Shown in pieces: positions 1 through 12,718 of a DNA stretch of 25,714 nt. Under the pieces are notes generated by a model. That model saw only the letters and a program-made list of their open reading frames with translations, did not search any database and was not told the DNA's origin. Location of the stretch: NCBI GenBank assembly GCA_032718475.1, contig JAUCBJ010006333.1:1-25714 (forward strand). Direction: 5' to 3'. Both the position numbers and the translations under genes were made by a program. Origin of the DNA: Nemertoderma westbladi (lineage: Eukaryota; Xenacoelomorpha; Nemertodermatida; Nemertodermatidae). How positions within the stretch are numbered: the stretch's first letter is position 1; every line of letters begins with the position of its first letter.

Positions 1-530
1 CCCTTCCCGGATCCAATAAAACTTGGTAATTAACTTGAATCCGCGTTTACACCACTTCCCGGATCCAGAAACACTTTGTAATTAACCTGAATCCGCGCTT
101 TACGTCCCTTCCCGGATCCAATAAAACTTGGTAATTAACTTGAATCCGCGTTTACACCACTTCCCGGATCAAGTAACACTTAGTAATAAACCTGAATCCG
201 CGTTTCACACCCCTTCCCGGATCCAGTAACATTTTGAAATTAACCTGAATCTGTATTTTACACCCAATCCCGGATTCAGTAGAATTATGAATCCGCGTTT
301 TACACTCCGTTCAGGATTTAGCCTAAAACATGAATCCGCGATTTACACTCCGTTCCGGATCTGAAAAAAGGCCAATCCGCGTTTTACACTCGGTTACGCA
401 TTCGGTAAATTTAGCAGTGCACGGATCCGCAGATTACACCCTAAAAATGTCAATTCAGTCGACTTCCATAGGGACAATGTTAAATGATAGAATCCGGATC
501 CTGATCCGGATCCGCGTTTTACTCTGACCC
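1..530. repeat. 52/53-bp minisatellite, decaying to the right
   Basis: Tandem units start with TTCCCGGATCC at 4, 56, 109, 161 and 214, so the period alternates 52, 53, 52, 53 bp. Each unit also carries GGTAATTAAC-like and TGAATCCGCG blocks. From about 260 the units become shorter and degenerate, but GAATCCGCG and CGGATC blocks recur to about 520. The array is cut by the window edge, so its full size is unknown. It lies upstream of the first recognised exon and is probably intronic. Confidence 0.9.
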
Positions 531-2154
531 ATTTGGTGGTACATGATAAACTTTAGAGATAAATAATATCTTATACTTTCGTTGGCAGCAAGAGTATAAC
601 TGCTAATAGGCGGGAATGCCCGCTGAATGGCACAATCTCACTGTAAGTCGGATTTCTTAAACGACGCTTGCTGTAAAATAAAGTGTGGATTATTCGCTAT
701 GAAGTAACCAAAGCAACAAGTTTATCAACGATTTATAAATAAGTGGAAAAAGTTTTCGTAAATTTTATTTTTTAGAGTTATCATTGGGTTAATACTTAAT
801 TATTTTAATTTTTGTAATCTATGTTCCAAGTCAGTCAATAAATAGCTCGATTTTAATGTCCCTCCTGGTAATGTATTGTATTTTAAATGTCCATATTCTT
901 TGTCTTTCATGGCCTATCTGTGTTTAAGCAAACTCCATTAATTCAATATCGATATTGAAGTTATCTCGTATATAAAATAGGTTTGTTTTATTTCCTTATT
1001 TTAGATATTCCATAATGAGGTAAACCCTTTACTTGTTTAATTTCCGGGTGTTGGTGGCTTCTGTTATCCGCAACTATAAATACCTGTTTTTCTGCACGCG
1101 AGATATTTTTTACGTTTTTTTGTCTTTATTGCACTTACAATTACTTTATCATACGATGCATATTCGAGTAGTAAACGTACTATGCATTTAGGCTATTACC
1201 CCGTATTGACACTAAGACCATGCACACCATTGCACCAAAGCACCCACACCACTACCATCACCACAACACTGCTTGTGTCTCTGTATTATTTACTCTCCTC
1301 ATCCCAACTAATTAATTACTTATTTCTGAGTTGGGGGGGCCACTTACGTTTATTACGGCTGTAGATTTCCAATCCTTTCAGACTCAGTCCAATGATTTCA
1401 ATCCATTGTACTGTATAACGTGTCATGGTCTATATGTTAACAATAAGTGACACAATTTTATTTTTCTCATTTGACAATTTTATAATTTACTTTCGAATTT
1501 AGAGATGTTACTATTGTTTTTATGAGTAAATTAATTTTGATTTCATAGTTTAATAAATTTTTAATTACTTCCCTTGGAATTTTGAATTTCGATAATGAAT
1601 AGTTGGGCTGGTAACCCTTTGACCTTTATGCTGCCACCAAACTGTTTACTATTTTGTTGCTATATTTCCTTATTGGTTGTGGGTATATAATTTGCTTTTC
1701 TTGATGTATGTAACGTTACTTACTATAGTCTTTCTTAAACGCTGCTAATATGTAGGTATTGTGTTTCGATATGAATGTCATCTTAATATTATAAACACAA
1801 AATTCATAGCTAAACTTTTACCCAAATTTGTTTGAATCATAGGGGTGCTCTTGACGCAGGTAAAATTAGGTCCTCCCCAAGGGAGAATCGATGCAAATAA
1901 CAGTAAATTACGATCTAAAAATTATAAAAAATATCATGAGAGAGTCTTTCTATGAAACTCTGTGAAATCTTGTGTTATTGACTGCAACTTATTGTTTTGA
2001 GTAGAACACCCCTCCACTGTCTGACATTGTTGATTCGACCACATGGGAATATGGTCGATGTTTCGTGTTTTTCATGTACACGAACTACTAAATACAGACA
2101 GTTAGGCCCATTTGACTCTCTAATTTAATAACTTTACAATTATTAAACGTTTAG
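531..2154 (+). other. Non-coding stretch, probably intron, no gene seen
   Basis: This is AT-rich sequence without a convincing coding frame; the longest frame (1182-1364) is low-complexity and has no recognisable homology. It ends in a fair 3' splice site, with T/A-rich sequence and TTTAG at 2150-2154 directly before the exon at 2155. I see no repeat, RNA gene or promoter that can be supported here. Confidence 0.5.
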
Positions 2155-2282
2155 GAAACTGGAAGAAAATTCCTACAACAGAAGCCGAGACTTTAAAGAT
2201 GAAGATTGGAATTATCGTCACCAGGTTTACAAGCAAATCCAAGCGGGTGGTGAGATTCCACCGGAAGGGCTGTCTATGAGAG
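2155..2282 (+). CDS. Internal coding exon of the SORBS-like gene (exon 1 seen here)
   Basis: The exon is flanked by TTTAG at 2150-2154 and read in the frame starting at 2156. It codes a charged segment containing DEDWNYRHQVYKQIQAGGE followed by IPPEGLSMR, and hits a stop soon after entering the repeat array. Two donors keep the same phase, leaving one base of a split codon: GTGAGA at 2250, which matches consensus better, and GTTGGT at 2283, which is weaker but keeps the GEIPPEGL segment. The next exon at 12719 begins with the two bases needed to complete that codon. The DW..(x3)VYKQIQ pattern loosely recalls the DWYKxMFKQIH core of the SoHo (Sorb) domain of vertebrate SORBS proteins, but the match is too short to claim. 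Coding status is well supported by frame and phase; the exact 3' end is not. Confidence 0.65.
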
Positions 2283-5200
2283 GTTGGTTGTTTGTTGTAG
2301 AGGAATGAGTGCTGATTGGTTGGAAGGATTTGTCTATGGGAGGTTGGTTGGTTGTTGTAGAGGAATGAGTGCTGATTGGTTGGAAGGATTTGTCTATGGG
2401 AGGTTGGTTGGTTGTTGTAGAGGAATGAGTGCTGATTGGTTGGATGGACTGTCTATGGGAGGTTGGTTGGTTGTTGTAGAGGAATGAGTGCTGATTGGTT
2501 GGATGGACTGTCTATGGGAGGTTGGTTGGTTGTTGTAGAGGAATGAGTGCTGATTAGTTGGATGGACTGTCTATAGGAGGTTGGTTGGTTGTTGTAGAGG
2601 AATGAGTGCTGATTGGTTGGATGGACTGTCTATAGGAGGTTGGTTGGGTGTTGTAGAGGAATGAGTGCTGATTGGTTGGATGGACTGTCTATGAGAGGTT
2701 GGTTGGTTGTTGTAGAGGAATGAGTGCTGATTGGTTGGAAGTATTTGTCTATGGGAGGTTGGTTGGTTGAGGTAGAGGAATGAGTGCTGATTGGTTGGAT
2801 GGATGGACTGTCTATAGGAGGTTGGTTGGTTGTTGTAGAGGAATGAGTGCTGATTGGTTGGAAGGATTTGTCTATGGGAGGTTGGTTGGTTGTTGTAGAG
2901 GAATGAGTGCTGATTGGTTGGAAGTATTTGTCTATGGGAGGTTGGTTGGTTGAGGTAGAGGAATGAGTGCTGATTGGTTGGATGGACTGTCTATGGGAGG
3001 TTGGTTGGTTGTTGTAGATGAATGAGTGCTGATTGGTTGGAAGGATTTGTCTATGGGAGGTTGGTTGGTTGTTGTAGAGGAATGAGTGCTGATTGGTTGG
3101 AAGGATTTGTCTATGGGAGGTTGGTTGGTTGTTGTAGAGGAATGAGTGCTGATTGGTTGGAAGTATTTGTCTATGGGAGGTTGGTTGGTTGTTGTAGAGG
3201 AATGAGTGCTAATTGGTTGGATGGACTGTCTATGGGAGGTTGGTTGGGTGTTGTAGAGGAATGAGTGCTGATTGGTTGGATGGACTGTCTATGGGAGGTT
3301 GGTTGGTTGTTGTAGAGGAATGAGTGCTGATTGGTTGGATGGACTGTCTATGGGAGGTTGGTTGGTTGTTGTAGAGGAATGAGTGATGATTGGTTGGATG
3401 GACTGTCTATTGGAGGTTGGTTGGTTGAGGTAGAGGAATGAGTGCTGATTGGTTGGATGGACTGTCTATGGGAGGTTGGTTGGTTGAGGTAGAGGAATGA
3501 GTGCTGATTGGTTGGAAGTATTTGTCTGTTGGTTGGTTGTTGTAGAGGAATGAGTGCTAATTGGTTGGATGGACTGTCTATGGGAGGTTGGTTGGGTGTT
3601 GTAGAGGAATGAGTGCTGATTGGTTGGATGGACTGTCTATGGGAGGTTGGTTGGTTGAGCTAGAGGAATGAGTGCTGATTGGTTGGAAGTATTTGTCTAT
3701 GGGAGGTTGGTTGGTTGTTGTAGAGGAATGAGTGCTAATTGGTTGGATGGACTGTCTATGGGAGGTTGGTTGGGTGTTGTAGAGGAATGAGTGCTGATTG
3801 GTTGCATGGACTGTCTATGGGAGGTTGGTTGGTTGTTGTAGAGGAATGAGTGATGATTGGTTGGATGGACTGTCTATTGGAGGTTGGTTGGTTGAGGTAG
3901 AGGAATGAGTGCTGATTGGTTGGATGGACTGTCTATGGGAGGTTGGTTGGTTGTTGTAGAGGAATGAGTGCTGATTGGTTGGATGGACTGTCTATGAGAG
4001 GTTGGTTGGTTGTTGTAGAGGAATGAGTGCTGATTGGTTGGATGGACTGTCTATGGGAGGTTGGTTGGTTGAGGTAGAGGAATGAGTGCTGATTGGTTGG
4101 ATGGACTGTCTATGGGAGGTTGGTTGGTTGTTGTAGAGGAATGAGTGCTGATTGGTTGGATGGACTGTCTATGAGAGGTTGGTTGGTTGTTGTAGAGGAA
4201 TGAGTGCTGATTGGTTGGATGGACTGTCTATGGGAGGTTGGTTGGTTGAGGTAGAGGAATGAGTGCTGATTGGTTGGAAGTATTTGTCTATGGGAGGTTG
4301 GTTAGTTGTTGTAGAGGAATGAGTGCTAATTGGTTGGATGGACTGTCTATGGGAGGTTGGTTGGGTGTTGTAGAGGAATGAGTGCTGATTGGTTGGATGG
4401 ACTGTCTATGGGAGGTTGGTTGGTTGTTGTAGAGGAATGAGTGATGATTGGTTGGATGGACTGTCTATTGGAGGTTGGTTGGTTGAGGTAGAGGAATGAG
4501 TGCTGATTGGTTGGATGGACTGTCTATGGGAGGTTGGTTGGTTGTTGTAGAGGAATGAGTGCTGATTGGTTGTATGGACTGTCTATGAGAGGTTGGTTGG
4601 TTGTTGTAGAGGAATGAGTGCTGATTGGTTGGATGGACTGTCTATGGGAGGTTGGTTGGTTGTTGTAGAGGAATGAGTGCTGATTGGTTGGATGGACTGT
4701 CTATGAGAGGTTGGTTGGTTGTTGTAGAGGAATGAGTGCTGATTAGTTGGATGGACTGTCTATAGGAGGTTGGTTGGTTGTTGTAGAGGAATGAGTGCTG
4801 ATTGGTTGGATGGATGGACTGTCTATAGGAGGTTGGTTGGTTGTTGTAGAGGAATGAGTGCTGATTGGTTGGAAGGATTTGTCTATGGGAGGTTGGTTGG
4901 TTGTTGTAGAGGAATGAGTGCTGATTGGTTGGAAGTATTTGTCTATGGGAGGTTGGTTGGTTGAGGTAGAGGAATGAGTGCTGATTGGTTGGAAGGATTT
5001 GTCTATGGGAGGTTGGTTGGTTGAGGTAGAGGAATGAGTGCTGATTGGTTGGATGGACTGTCTATGGGAGGTTGGTTGGTTGTTGTAGATGAATGAGTGC
5101 TGATTGGTTGGAAGGATTTGTCTATGGGAGGTTGGTTGGTTGTTGTAGAGGAATGAGTGCTGATTGGTTGGAAGGATTTGTCTATGGGAGGTTGGTTGGT

Positions 5201-8200
5201 TGTTGTAGAGGAATGAGTGCTGATTGGTTGGAAGTATTTGTCTATGGGAGGTTGGTTGGTTGTTGTAGAGGAATGAGTGCTAATTGGTTGGATGGACTGT
5301 CTATGGGAGGTTGGTTGGGTGTTGTAGAGGAATGAGTGCTGATTGGTTGGATGGACTGTCTATGGGAGGTTGGTTGGTTGTTGTAGAGGAATGAGTGCTG
5401 ATTGGTTGGATGGACTGTCTATTGGAGGTTGGTTGGTTGAGGTAGAGGAATGAGTGCTGATTGGTTGGATGGACTGTCTATGGGAGGTTGGTTGGTTGAG
5501 GTAGAGGAATGAGTGCTGATTGGTTGGATGGACTGTCTATGAGAGGTTGGTTGGTTGTTGTAGAGGAATGAGTGCTGATTGGTTGGATGGACTGTCTATG
5601 AGAGGTTGGTTGGTTGTTGTAGAGGAATGAGTGCTGATTGGTTGGATGGACTGTCTATGAGAGGTTGGTTTGGTGTTGTAGATGAATGAGTGCTGATTGG
5701 TTGGATGGACTGTCTATGGGAGGTTGGTTGGTTGTTGTAGAGGGATGAGTGCTGATTGGTTGGATGGACTGTCTATGGGAGGTTGGTTTGGTGTTGTAGA
5801 GGAATGAGTGCTGATTGGTTGGATGGACTGTCTATGGGAGGTTGGTTTGGTGTTGTAGAGGAATGAGTGCTGATTGGTTGGAAGTATTTGTCTATAGGAG
5901 GTTGGTTGGTTGAGGTAGAGGAATGAGTGGTGATTGGTTGGATGGACTGTCTATGAGAGGTTGGTTGGTTGTTGTAGAGGAATGAGTGCTGATTGGTTGG
6001 ATGGACTGTCTATGAGAGGTTGGTTGGTTGTTGTAGAGGAATGAGTGCTGATTGGTTGGATGGACTGTCTATGGGAGGTTGGTTGGTTGTTGTAGAGGAA
6101 TGAGTGCTGATTGGTTGGAAGGATTTGTCTATGGGAGGTTGGTTGGTTGTTGTAGAGGAATGAGTGCTGATTGGTTGGAAGTATTTGTCTATGGGAGGTT
6201 GGTTGGTTGTTGTAGAGGAATGAGTGCTGATTGGTTGGAAGGATTTGTCTATGGGAGGTTGGTTGGTTGTTGTAGAGGAATGAGTGCTGATTGGTTGGAA
6301 GTATTTGTCTATGGGAGGTTGGTTGGGTGTTGTAGAGGAATGAGTGCTGATTGGTTGGATGGACTGTCTATGGGAGGTTGGTTGGTTGTTGGAGAGGAAT
6401 GAGTGCTGATTGGTTGGATGGACTGTCTATGGGAGGTTGGTTGGTTGTTGTAGAGGAATGAGTGCTGATTGGTTGGAAGTATTTGTCTATGGGAGGTTGG
6501 TTGGTTGTTGTAGAGGAATGAGTGCTGATTGGTTGGAAGGATTTGTCTATGGGAGGTTGGTTGGTTGTTGTAGAGGAATGAGTGCTGATTGGTTGGAAGT
6601 ATTTGTCTATGGGAGGTTGGTTGGTTGTTGTAGAGGAATGAGTGCTAATTGGTTGGATGGACTGTCTATGGGAGGTTGGTTGGGTGTTGTAGAGGAATGA
6701 GTGCTGATTGGTTGGATGGACTGTCTATGGGAGGTTGGTTGGTTGTTGTAGAGGAATGAGTGCTGATTGGTTGGATGGACTGTCTATTGGAGGTTGGTTG
6801 GTTGAGGTAGAGGAATGAGTGCTGATTGGTTGGATGGACTGTCTATGGGAGGTTGGTTGGTTGAGGTAGAGGAATGAGTGCTGATTGGTTGGATGGACTG
6901 TCTATGAGAGGTTGGTTGGTTGTTGTAGAGGAATGAGTGCTGATTGGTTGGATGGACTGTCTATGAGAGGTTGGTTGGTTGTTGTAGAGGAATGAGTGCT
7001 GATTGGTTGGATGGACTGTCTATGAGAGGTTGGTTTGGTGTTGTAGATGAATGAGTGCTGATTGGTTGGATGGACTGTCTATGGGAGGTTGGTTGGTTGT
7101 TGTAGAGGGATGAGTGCTGATTGGTTGGATGGACTGTCTATGGGAGGTTGGTTTGGTGTTGTAGAGGAATGAGTGCTGATTGGTTGGATGGACTGTCTAT
7201 GGGAGGTTGGTTTGGTGTTGTAGAGGAATGAGTGCTGATTGGTTGGAAGTATTTGTCTATAGGAGGTTGGTTGGTTGAGGTAGAGGAATGAGTGCTGATT
7301 GGTTGGATGGACTGTCTATGGGAGGTTGGTTTGGTGTTGTAGAGGAATGAGTGCTGATTGGTTGGAAGTATTTGTCTATAGGAGGTTGGTTGGTTGAGGT
7401 AGAGGAATGAGTGCTGATTGGTTGGATGGACTGTCTATGAGAGGTTGGTTGGTTGTTGTAGAGGAATGAGTGCTGATTGGTTGGATGGACTGTCTATGAG
7501 AGGTTGGTTGGTTGTTGTAGAGGAATGAGTGCTGATTGGTTGGATGGACTGTCTATGAGAGGTTGGTTGGTTGTTGTAGAGGAATGAGTGATGATTGGTT
7601 GGATGGACTGTCTATTGGAGGTTGGTTGGTTGAGGTAGAGGAATGAGTGCTGATTGGTTGGATGGACTGTCTATGGGAGGTTGGTTGGTTGTTGTAGAGG
7701 AATGAGTGCTGATTGGTTGGATGGACTGTCTATGAGAGGTTGGTTGGTTGTTGTAGAGGAATGAGTGCTGATTGGTTGGATGGACTGTCTATGAGAGGTT
7801 GGTTGGTTGTTGTAGAGGAATGAGTGCTGATTAGTTGGATGGACTGTCTATAGGAGGTTGGTTGGTTGTTGTAGAGGAATGAGTGCTGATTGGTTGGATG
7901 GATGGACTGTCTATAGGAGGTTGGTTGGTTGTTGTAGAGGAATGAGTGCTGATTGGTTGGAAGGATTTGTCTATGGGAGGTTGGTTGGTTGTTGTAGAGG
8001 AATGAGTGCTGATTGGTTGGAAGTATTTGTCTATGGGAGGTTGGTTGGTTGAGGTAGAGGAATGAGTGCTGATTGGTTGGAAGGATTTGTCTATGGGAGG
8101 TTGGTTGGTTGAGGTAGAGGAATGAGTGCTGATTGGTTGGATGGACTGTCTATGGGAGGTTGGTTGGTTGTTGTAGATGAATGAGTGCTGATTGGTTGGA

Positions 8201-11200
8201 AGGATTTGTCTATGGGAGGTTGGTTGGTTGTTGTAGAGGAATGAGTGCTGATTGGTTGGAAGGATTTGTCTATGGGAGGTTGGTTGGTTGTTGTAGAGGA
8301 ATGAGTGCTGATTGGTTGGAAGTATTTGTCTATGGGAGGTTGGTTGGTTGTTGTAGAGGAATGAGTGCTAATTGGTTGGATGGACTGTCTATGGGAGGTT
8401 GGTTGGGTGTTGTAGAGGAATGAGTGCTGATTGGTTGGATGGACTGTCTATGGGAGGTTGGTTGGTTGTTGTAGAGGAATGAGTGCTGATTGGTTGGATG
8501 GACTGTCTATTGGAGGTTGGTTGGTTGAGGTAGAGGAATGAGTGCTGATTGGTTGGATGGACTGTCTATGGGAGGTTGGTCGGTTGAGGTAGAGGAATGA
8601 GTGCTGATTGGTTGGATGGACTGTCTATGAGAGATTGGTTGGTTGTTGTAGAGGAATGAGTGCTGATTGGTTGGATGGACTGTCTATGAGAGGTTGGTTG
8701 GTTGTTGTAGAGGAATGAGTGCTGATTGGTTGGATGGACTGTCTATGAGAGGTTGGTTTGGTGTTGTAGATGAATGAGTGCTGATTGGTTGGATGGACTG
8801 TCTATGGGAGGTTGGTTGGTTGTTGTAGAGGGATGAGTGCTGATTGGTTGGATGGACTGTCTATGGGAGGTTGGTTTGGTGTTGTAGAGGAATGAGTGCT
8901 GATTGGTTGGATGGACTGTCTATGGGAGGTTGGTTTGGTGTTGTAGAGGAATGAGTGCTGATTGGTTGGAAGTATTTGTCTATAGGAGGTTGGTTGGTTG
9001 AGGTAGAGGAATGAGTGGTGATTGGTTGGATGGACTGTCTATGAGAGGTTGGTTGGTTGTTGTAGAGGAATGAGTGCTGATTGGTTGGATGGACTGTCTA
9101 TGAGAGGTTGGTTGGTTGTTGTAGAGGAATGAGTGCTGATTGGTTGGATGGACTGTCTATGGGAGGTTGGTTGGTTGTTGTAGAGGAATGAGTGCTGATT
9201 GGTTGGAAGGATTTGTCTATGGGAGGTTGGTTGGTTGTTGTAGAGGAATGAGTGCTGATTGGTTGGAAGTATTTGTCTATGGGAGGTTGGTTGGTTGTTG
9301 TAGAGGAATGAGTGCTGATTGGTTGGAAGGATTTGTCTATGGGAGGTTGGTTGGTTGTTGTAGAGGAATGAGTGCTGATTGGTTGGAAGTATTTGTCTAT
9401 GGGAGGTTGGTTGGGTGTTGTAGAGGAATGAGTGCTGATTGGTTGGATGGACTGTCTATGGGAGGTTGGTTGGTTGTTGGAGAGGAATGAGTGCTGATTG
9501 GTTGGATGGACTGTCTATGGGAGGTTGGTTGGTTGTTGTAGAGGAATGAGTGCTGATTGGTTGGAAGTATTTGTCTATGGGAGGTTGGTTGGTTGTTGTA
9601 GAGGAATGAGTGCTGATTGGTTGGAAGGATTTGTCTATGGGAGGTTGGTTGGTTGTTGTAGAGGAATGAGTGCTGATTGGTTGGAAGTATTTGTCTATGG
9701 GAGGTTGGTTGGTTGTTGTAGAGGAATGAGTGCTAATTGGTTGGATGGACTGTCTATGGGAGGTTGGTTGGGTGTTGTAGAGGAATGAGTGCTGATTGGT
9801 TGGATGGACTGTCTATGGGAGGTTGGTTGGTTGTTGTAGAGGAATGAGTGCTGATTGGTTGGATGGACTGTCTATGGGAGGTTGGTTGGTTGAGGTAGAG
9901 GAATGAGTGCTGATTGGTTGGATGGACTGTCTATGAGAGGTTGGTTGGTTGTTGTAGAGGAATGAGTGCTGATTGGTTGGATGGACTGTCTATGAGAGGT
10001 TGGTTGGTTGTTGTAGAGGAATGAGTGCTGATTGGTTGGATGGACTGTCTATGAGAGGTTGGTTTGGTGTTGTAGATGAATGAGTGCTGATTGGTTGGAT
10101 GGACTGTCTATGGGAGGTTGGTTGGTTGTTGTAGAGGGATGAGTGCTGATTGGTTGGATGGACTGTCTATGGGAGGTTGGTTTGGTGTTGTAGAGGAATG
10201 AGTGCTGATTGGTTGGATGGACTGTCTATGGGAGGTTGGTTTGGTGTTGTAGAGGAATGAGTGCTGATTGGTTGGAAGTATTTGTCTATAGGAGGTTGGT
10301 TGGTTGAGGTAGAGGAATGAGTGCTGATTGGTTGGATGGACTGTCTATGGGAGGTTGGTTTGGTGTTGTAGAGGAATGAGTGCTGATTGGTTGGAAGTAT
10401 TTGTCTATAGGAGGTTGGTTGGTTGAGGTAGAGGAATGAGTGCTGATTGGTTGGATGGACTGTCTATGAGAGGTTGGTTGGTTGTTGTAGAGGAATGAGT
10501 GCTGATTGGTTGGATGGACTGTCTATGAGAGGTTGGTTGGTTGTTGTAGAGGAATGAGTGCTGATTGGTTGGATGGACTGTCTATGGGAGGTTGGTTGGT
10601 TGTTGTAGAGGAATGAGTGCTGATTGGTTGGAAGGATTTGTCTATGGGAGGTTGGTTGGTTGTTGTAGAGGAATGAGTGCTGATTGGTTGGAAGTATTTG
10701 TCTATGGGAGGTTGGTTGGGTGTTGTAGAGGAATGAGTGCTGATTGGTTGGATGGACTGTCTATGGGAGGTTGGTTGGTTGTTGTAGAGGAATGAGTGCT
10801 GATTGGTTGGATGGACTGTCTATGGGAGGTTGGTTGGTTGTTGTAGAGGAATGAGTGCTGATTGGTTGGAAGTATTTGTCTATGGGAGGTTGGTTGGTTG
10901 TTGTAGAGGAATGAGTGCTGATTGGTTGGATGGACTGTCTATGGGAGGTTGGTTGGTTGTTGTAGAGGAATGAGTGCTGATTGGTTGGATGGACTGTCTA
11001 TGGGAGGTTGGTTGGTTGTTGTAGATGAATGAGTGCTGATTGGTTGGATGGACTGTCTAGGGGAGGTTGGTTGGTTGAGGTAGAGGAATGAGTGCTGATT
11101 GGTTGGATGGACTGTCTATGAGAGGTTGGTTGGTTGTTGTAGAGGAATGAGTGCTGATTGGTTGGATGGACTGTCTATGGGAGGTTGGTTGGTTGAGGTA

Positions 11201-12298
11201 GAGGAATGAGTGCTGATTGGTTGGATGGACTGTCTATGGGAGGTTGGTTGGTTGAGGTAGAGGAATGAGTGCTGATTGGTTGGATGGACTGTCTATGAGA
11301 GGTTGGTTGGTTGTTGTAGAGGAATGAGTGCTGATTGGTTGGATGGACTGTCTATGAGAGGTTGGTTGGTTGTTGTAGAGGAATGAGTGCTGATTGGTTG
11401 GATGGACTGTCTATGGGAGGTTGGTTGGTTGTTGTAGAGGAATGAGTGCTGATTGGTTGGATGGACTGTCTATGGGAGGTTGGTTTGGTGTTGTAGAGGA
11501 ATGAGTGCTGATTGGTTGGAAGTATTTGTCTATGGGAGGTTGGTTGGTTGTTGTAGAGGAATGAGTGCTGATTGGTTGGAAGGATTTGTCTATGGGAGGT
11601 TGGTTGGTTGTTGTAGAGGAATGAGTGCTGATTGGTTGGATGGACTGTCTATGAGAGGTTGGTTTGGTGTTGTAGAGGAATGAGTGCTGATTGGTTGGAT
11701 GGACTGTCTATGGGAGGTTGGTTGGTTGTTGTAGAGGAATGAGTGCTGATTGGTTGGAAGTATTTGTCTATGGGGGGTTGGTTGGTTGTTGTAGAGGAAT
11801 GAGTGCTGATTGGTTGGATGGACTGTCTATGAGAGGTTGGTTGGTTGGTTGTTGTAGAGGAATGAGTGCTGATTGGTTGGATGGACTGTCTATGGGAGGT
11901 TGGTTGGTTGTTGTAGAGGAATGAGTGCTGATTGGTTGGATGGACTGTCTATTGGAGGTTGGTTGGTTGAGGTAGAGGAATGAGTGCTGATTGGTTGGAT
12001 GGACTGTCTATGGGAGGTTGGTTTGGTGTTGTAGAGGAATGAGTGCTGATTGGTTGGATGGACTGTCTATGAGAGGTTGGTTGGTTGTTGTAGAGGAATG
12101 AGTGCTGATTGCTTGGATGGACTGTCTATGAGAGGTTGGTTGGTTGTTGTAGAGGAATGAGTGCTGATTGGTTGGAAGTATTTGTCTATGAGAGGTTGGT
12201 TGGTTGTTGTAGAGGAATGAGTGCTGATTGGTTGGATGGACTGTCTATGAGAGGTTGGTTTGGTGTTGTAGATGAATGAGTGCTGATTGGTTGATTAG
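2264..12298 (+). repeat. 10-kb minisatellite of about 170 units of 59/60 bp
   Basis: The basic unit is GAATGAGTGCTGATTGGTTG, then GATGGACTGTCTATGG, then GAGGTTGGTTGGTTG, then TTGTAGAG. Type A has GGATGGACTGTCT and is 59 bp. Type B has GGAAGGATTTGTCT or GGAAGTATTTGTCT and is 60 bp. Further variants recur: TTGAGGTAG for TTGTTGTAG, TATGAGAGG for TATGGGAGG, TTTGGTG for TTGGTTG, and a 4-bp GATG insertion near 2797, 4807 and 7895. The + strand is strongly G/T rich with about three C per unit. The first unit is the 3' end of the upstream exon: GGAAGGGCTGTCTATGAGAG there against GGATGGACTGTCTATGAGAG in the array. The array ends at 12298, and unique intron sequence follows. Confidence 0.97.
4770..9788 (+). 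repeat. Higher-order duplication, 3088-bp offset, inside the 59/60-bp array
   Basis: The order of unit types in 4770-6700 is repeated in 7858-9788 at a constant offset of 3088 bp. Open stretches of identical length and residues start at 4770 and 7858, 5093 and 8181, 6052 and 9140, and 6410 and 9498. The 5093 block is also found at 3022, so an older duplication exists too. The copies differ by rare point changes, for example TTGGTCGG at about 8577. This points to a recent kilobase-scale tandem duplication on top of unit-by-unit turnover. An assembly artefact is possible in principle. Confidence 0.85.
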
Positions 12299-12718
12299 GT
12301 TGGTTGATATTGAGACGATTAAGGGTTCACAAACATAATTTATAGTATCTTGTTTGCTCTGTTTATTTATTATTTAACAACTGTATGCCACTTACATTTA
12401 TTTCCCTACTAATTATATTAATTTATTAAATTTCAAGTTACACAATATGAATACTGTAACTGTATATTGCCTTCATAAGATGATTTTAATTCAATTATTT
12501 TTAATTTCCATTATAAAACACTAATTGCACGTGTGCACAATACAATTAATAATAAACACAATTTTGTTTAAAATGGTAGGCTACATCAGATAGCTAAATA
12601 AGCTAGTATTTGCCGAAATACTTATGATTTCATGTATCGATTTTACTTAGCGATAAAAATTGACTATATATTATTTCCTCTTTTATTATTTCAATTATTT
12701 ATCTGTTACTGCTGCTAG
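12299..12718 (+). other. 3' part of intron 1
   Basis: This is unique AT-rich intron sequence between the array and the giant exon. It ends in a pyrimidine-rich tract (about 12670-12710) and CTGCTAG, giving an acceptor at 12717-12718. There is no coding potential. Confidence 0.75.

Noticed and set aside
2284-11924. Many 60-116-codon frames (MSADWLEGFVYGRLVG type) in the 59/60-bp array
   Set aside because: They occur only where 60-bp units follow one another and end at each 59-bp unit. They are by-products of the repeat.
2264-12298. CRISPR-like array
   Set aside because: There are no unique spacers between repeats; units are contiguous and the context is eukaryotic.
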